From JAFGMR01 sp964632755 (lineage in GTDB: Archaea > Halobacteriota > Methanosarcinia > Methanotrichales > Methanotrichaceae): a DNA stretch of 10,101 nucleotides. The stretch lies in assembly GCA_964632755.1 (NCBI GenBank), contig CAZWDT010000067.1:1-10101 (forward strand). Direction: 5' to 3'. Within the stretch, counting starts at the first letter, position 1. Every line of letters starts with the position of its first letter. The notes beneath the pieces are model-generated. The model saw only the letters and a list, made by a program, of their open reading frames with translations. It was not told where the DNA came from and searched no databases. Of this stretch, positions 7,404-10,101 are shown piece after piece. A program made the translations under genes and the position numbers.

Positions 7404-9791
7404 ATGGCACGCTTGGTAATGAAGTTTGGAGGAGTCTCGGTTGCCGACGGCAAGAGGCTTCGACACGTGGGGGATCTCGTCAAGCACTTCCACGATCAGA
7501 ACGAGATAGTGCTTGTGACCTCAGCCCTGCAAGGGGTGACCGACGAGCTTCTCAACTGCGCAAGGGTATCGGCAGAGGAGGGAAAGGTTGCAGAGGTAAT
7601 AGACTTCATCGAGAGGCTCACCGAGAGGCACAATGAGGCCATCTCCAACGCCATTGACAACGAGGATATAAGATCGGAGGTTGAGGAGATCACCGATAGG
7701 AAGCTGAGCGAGCTTGAGAAGGCCTACGTCGGCATCTGTTACCTTGGCGAGCTCACCGCCCGATCAATAGACCGGATCTCCAGCTATGGCGAACAGCTGG
7801 CAGCACCCATCCTCTCGGGGGTTCTCAGGGACATCGGCATCAAGTCCCGGGACTATACCGGAGGGGAGGTAGGCATCATCACCAACAGCGATTACGGAAA
7901 CGCCCGTCCCATTGAGAAGACGTACTCCCTCATCGAGGAGAGGCTGATGCCGCTCTCGGGCGTTCCCGTGGTAACCGGTTTCATCGCCAAGGATGAGAAG
8001 GGGATCATTACCACGCTTGGCCGGGGAGGATCGGACTTCACAGCGTCCATTATCGGATCGGCCATTGGCGCAGACGAGATCTGGTTCTGGAAGGAGACTC
8101 CAGGCGTCCTCACGACCGACCCGAAGATTGTGCCCGAGGCCAAGACCATTCCCGAAATATCCTACATCGAGGCGATGGAGCTCTCCTACTTCGGTGCGAA
8201 GGTCCTCCATCCGCGAGCCATCGAGCCAGCCATTAGAAAGGGAATCCCTGTGCGCGTCAAATGCACATTCGATCCCGACAGTCCCGGAACGTTGATCATT
8301 CGAGAGGACGTCCGGAAGAAGGACGTGATCAAGGCGGTCACTCTGATGCAAAGCGTCGCCATGCTAAACATCTCCGGTGCGGGGATGATCGGCACCCCTG
8401 GGGTTGCGGCACGGGCCTTCACCTCCCTTGCAAACGCCGACGTAAATATAATCATGATCAGCCAGGGATCCTCCGAGGCTCACATCTCGATTGTAGTCGA
8501 GGATAAGCATCTGGATCGGGCGGAGGAGACGTTGAGAGCTGAGTTCCCCCGCGAAGTTGTGAGGGAGTTCTCACACAACCGCGACGTCGCCGCCCTGGCC
8601 GTTGTTGGGGCTGGGATGGCAGGGACCCCGGGCGTGGCGAGCAGGATATTTGGAGCCATGGGCCGGGCTGGGATAAATGTGATGATGATCAGCCAGGGTT
8701 CTAGCGAGCACAACGTCTCATTCGTGGTCTCGTCGAAGGAGGCAAAAAGAGCTGTAGGAGAGCTTCATCGAGAGTTCGGGCTTGGTGGGGGGGTCAAAAT
8801 GAAACGGATGACCTACGCCTCATCCGGGGTGGACATAGAAGAGGAGAACCGATCGATTGAGGCTATGAAGCGTGTGCTGACAGGCAAAAGGATGGGCTTT
8901 GGCGCCCCCATGACCGATATTGGCCACTACGCGGGGCTCATAGACATGGGGGAGTATGCCCTCGCCATGACGACCGACGGCGTGGGAAGCAAGGTGCTCA
9001 TCGCAAACGCCCTGAAGAAGTGGGATACCGTTGGCATAGACTGCATGGCAATGAACGTAAACGACCTCCTCGCCATCGGGGCCGAGCCCCTGGCCTTCGT
9101 CGACTACCTGGCCGTCGAGAAGGTTGATCCCGTGATGTCCGAGCAGATCGCAATAGGCCTCCAGCGCGGAGCCGAGATCTCCAACCTGACGATCCTCGGA
9201 GGGGAAACCGCATCGCTGCCTGAGATCATAAAGGGATTTGATCTTGCTGGGACCGCCCTGGGCTGGGTTTCCAAGGATAAGATAATAACAGGCGAAGGGA
9301 TAGGGATCGGAGACGTGCTTGTGGGAATCCCAAGCTCCGGCCTTCATAGCAACGGCTACACTCTCGCCCGAAGGATAATCGAGGAGTCGGATTATACATA
9401 CTTCGACCAAATGCCCGGATCGAATAGGACGATCGGGGAGGTCCTCCTCGATCCGACCAGGATCTACATGGAGGCGCTCAAGCTCGTCAAGGAGTGCGAT
9501 GTCCACGGCATGGCCCACATTACCGGAAGCGGCCTACTCAAGCTTCATCGAATCTCAGGGTTCGGATTTGATATAACAGATCCCCTGGAGCCCCAGCCGA
9601 TATTCCGCTTCCTCCAGGAGCTGGGAGGTGTCGACGAGGCAGAGATGTACAGGACATTCAACATGGGCATGGGATGGATAGCAGCGCTGCCTGATGAGGA
9701 TGTGGATCGAGCCCTTGGCATTACCGGCGGCAAGGTCGTGGGCTCCATCGTGGACGAGGGGCTGCGGCTCGGGGACCTGGTGCTTAAGTAA
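7404..9791 (+). CDS. Aspartate kinase fused in frame to PurM (AIR synthase)
   Basis: One 795-codon frame holds two whole enzymes. Residues 1-~462 are aspartate kinase, which phosphorylates aspartate at the entry to Lys/Thr/Met synthesis. It shows KFGGVSVADG (7-16), SYGEQLAAP (127-135), TLGRGGSDFTA (204-214), WKETPGV with TTDP (229-240), ELSYFGAKVLHPRA (259-272) and two ACT regulatory domains (about 316-385 and 394-460). Each ACT domain has GTPGVA and ISQGSSE, the usual site of amino-acid feedback. Residues 466-795 are PurM, which makes aminoimidazole ribotide from FGAM and ATP: YASSGVDI (471-478), MTTDGVGSK (522-530), GGETASLPEI (599-608), SGLHSNGYTLAR (645-656), AHITGSGLLK (704-713). Met466 is the natural purM start. 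No linker is present, only GGGVK, encoded by a seven-G run. One G fewer would separate the two genes with an ATGA overlap, so the fusion may be an indel artefact or a slippage product. The third residue of KFGG(T)S is Val, not Thr. Confidence 0.9.
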   Translation: MARLVMKFGGVSVADGKRLRHVGDLVKHFHDQNEIVLVTSALQGVTDELLNCARVSAEEGKVAEVIDFIERLTERHNEAISNAIDNEDIRSEVEEITDRKLSELEKAYVGICYLGELTARSIDRISSYGEQLAAPILSGVLRDIGIKSRDYTGGEVGIITNSDYGNARPIEKTYSLIEERLMPLSGVPVVTGFIAKDEKGIITTLGRGGSDFTASIIGSAIGADEIWFWKETPGVLTTDPKIVPEAKTIPEISYIEAMELSYFGAKVLHPRAIEPAIRKGIPVRVKCTFDPDSPGTLIIREDVRKKDVIKAVTLMQSVAMLNISGAGMIGTPGVAARAFTSLANADVNIIMISQGSSEAHISIVVEDKHLDRAEETLRAEFPREVVREFSHNRDVAALAVVGAGMAGTPGVASRIFGAMGRAGINVMMISQGSSEHNVSFVVSSKEAKRAVGELHREFGLGGGVKMKRMTYASSGVDIEEENRSIEAMKRVLTGKRMGFGAPMTDIGHYAGLIDMGEYALAMTTDGVGSKVLIANALKKWDTVGIDCMAMNVNDLLAIGAEPLAFVDYLAVEKVDPVMSEQIAIGLQRGAEISNLTILGGETASLPEIIKGFDLAGTALGWVSKDKIITGEGIGIGDVLVGIPSSGLHSNGYTLARRIIEESDYTYFDQMPGSNRTIGEVLLDPTRIYMEALKLVKECDVHGMAHITGSGLLKLHRISGFGFDITDPLEPQPIFRFLQELGGVDEAEMYRTFNMGMGWIAALPDEDVDRALGITGGKVVGSIVDEGLRLGDLVLK
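8787..8802 (+). other. Seven-G tract and hidden ATGA overlap at the kinase-PurM joint
   Basis: The bases are GGGGGGG-TCAAA-ATGA. In the frame present, they read Gly-Gly-Val-Lys-Met. In the frame reached by removing one G they read Gly-Gly-Ser-Lys-stop, with TGA at 8800-8802 overlapping the ATG at 8799-8801. The G tract also lies 5 nt before that ATG, where a ribosome-binding site for a separate purM would be. The purM protein would then be 330 aa (8799-9791), the normal size. Confidence 0.7.
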
Positions 9792-9839
9792 GGGGAGGAT
9801 TATGGGGGCCGATCCCCTGGGCCTTCCCCTAAGCCTTTT
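9791..9839 (+). terminator. Hairpin and T-tract after purM
   Basis: Starting in the last base of the TAA stop, AGGGGAGG (9791-9798) pairs with CTTCCCCT (9823-9830) with one G-T wobble. An inner GGGG (9805-9808) can pair with CCCC (9814-9817) across a 5-base loop. TTTT follows at 9836-9839. This resembles an intrinsic terminator for the kinase-purM transcript. Confidence 0.5.
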
Positions 9840-9850
9840 CAGACCTTTCA

Positions 9851-10101
9851 TTGAAGGGCAATGGCAAAAAAGGTCCGTTCAAGAAGGAAACCAGGATCAT
9901 TGAAATCAAAGATATAGGTGGCACACTCGAGCAAAGCGGGTATAGACATAATAATATAGATGGTCTTGATTCAAAGATGATTATGATGAAAGGACAAACA
10001 AATGTAAAGAAAGATCTTCCGATTAGTCCAATGAAACTTAAGGGTGAAATTGCCAATGTACCGATATCAGCAATAAAAGTTAGCTTGGAAAAATCAATTG
10101 A
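9851..10101 (+). CDS. Unrecognised AT-rich gene, 3' end missing, start uncertain
   Basis: A frame open from after the TAA at 9830 to the right edge encodes about 83 residues with the make-up of a real soluble protein, including IIEIKDIGGTLEQSGY, then HNNIDGLDSKMIMMKG, then KKDLPISPMKLKGEIANVP. It is rich in Lys, Ile and Asn. I do not recognise the family and can see no signal peptide or membrane segment. The only in-frame upstream start is TTG at 9851, with no clear ribosome-binding site. The ATG at 9861 is out of frame and stops after 18 codons (MAKKVRSRRKPGSLKSKI). One extra A in the six-A run at 9866-9871 would join that ATG to the open frame, giving MAKKGPFKKETRIIEI. GC over 9901-10080 is about 34% against about 60% just upstream, which may point to foreign origin. 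No TATA box is evident before it. Confidence 0.5.
   Translation, partial: MKGNGKKGPFKKETRIIEIKDIGGTLEQSGYRHNNIDGLDSKMIMMKGQTNVKKDLPISPMKLKGEIANVPISAIKVSLEKSI

Noticed and set aside
7764..8351. Minus-strand open frame of 195 codons
   Set aside because: It is antisense to the well-supported aspartate kinase part of the plus-strand gene.
9829..10056. Minus-strand hydrophobic 75-codon frame that looks like a membrane protein
   Set aside because: Its Phe/Ile/Leu/Ser richness is what the antisense of a Lys/Asn/Asp-rich gene gives. The plus-strand frame there reads more like a protein and continues off the edge.
1..10101. CRISPR arrays, insertion sequences, defence or phage genes
   Set aside because: No regularly spaced repeats, transposase motifs or terminal inverted repeats were seen; the window is mostly housekeeping genes.

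Overview
The window reads as chromosome from a methanogenic euryarchaeon, by inference from the Methanosarcina/Methanothrix side of the tree. The support is archaeal EF-2 and EF-1alpha sequences, a GatCAB operon, an archaeal-type S10, a tRNA with no encoded CCA, TATA-box promoters and T-tract termination. No clearly diagnostic methanogenesis gene is present, so the genus is a guess. Genes are GC-rich (about 60% in a line counted by hand inside the purM part). The last ~200 bases fall to about 34%.

Layout. Three blocks lie on the minus strand and read leftward from position 7126. The first is an elongation-factor operon: fusA (EF-2), tuf (EF-1alpha), rps10 (S10), then a tRNA-Arg(CCG) beginning 3 nt after the S10 stop. 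The second, behind a T-rich terminator and its own TATA box, is gatC-gatA-gatB. These genes are joined by 4-nt GTGA and ATGA overlaps, and gatB runs off the left edge. They encode the amidotransferase that, in archaea, most likely makes Asn-tRNA from Asp-tRNA. Both minus-strand blocks therefore serve translation.

The third block is on the plus strand, across a 277-bp divergent intergenic region holding TATA boxes, a 20-bp dyad and an 11-bp direct repeat. It is one 795-codon reading frame that joins a complete aspartate kinase (two ACT domains) to a complete PurM (AIR synthase). The joint is a run of seven Gs. With one G fewer, the kinase would stop in a TGA overlapping the purM ATG (ATGA), exactly the style of the gat gene junctions. 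The frame is therefore a genuine lysine/threonine-purine fusion, a sequencing or assembly indel, or a slippage site that makes both products.

After a hairpin terminator comes an AT-rich, unrecognised reading frame that continues past the right edge. Its most natural ATG is one base out of frame, at a run of six As. These two homopolymer junctions and the dyad in the divergent promoter region are the points most worth checking. I saw no mobile element, CRISPR array or defence system.
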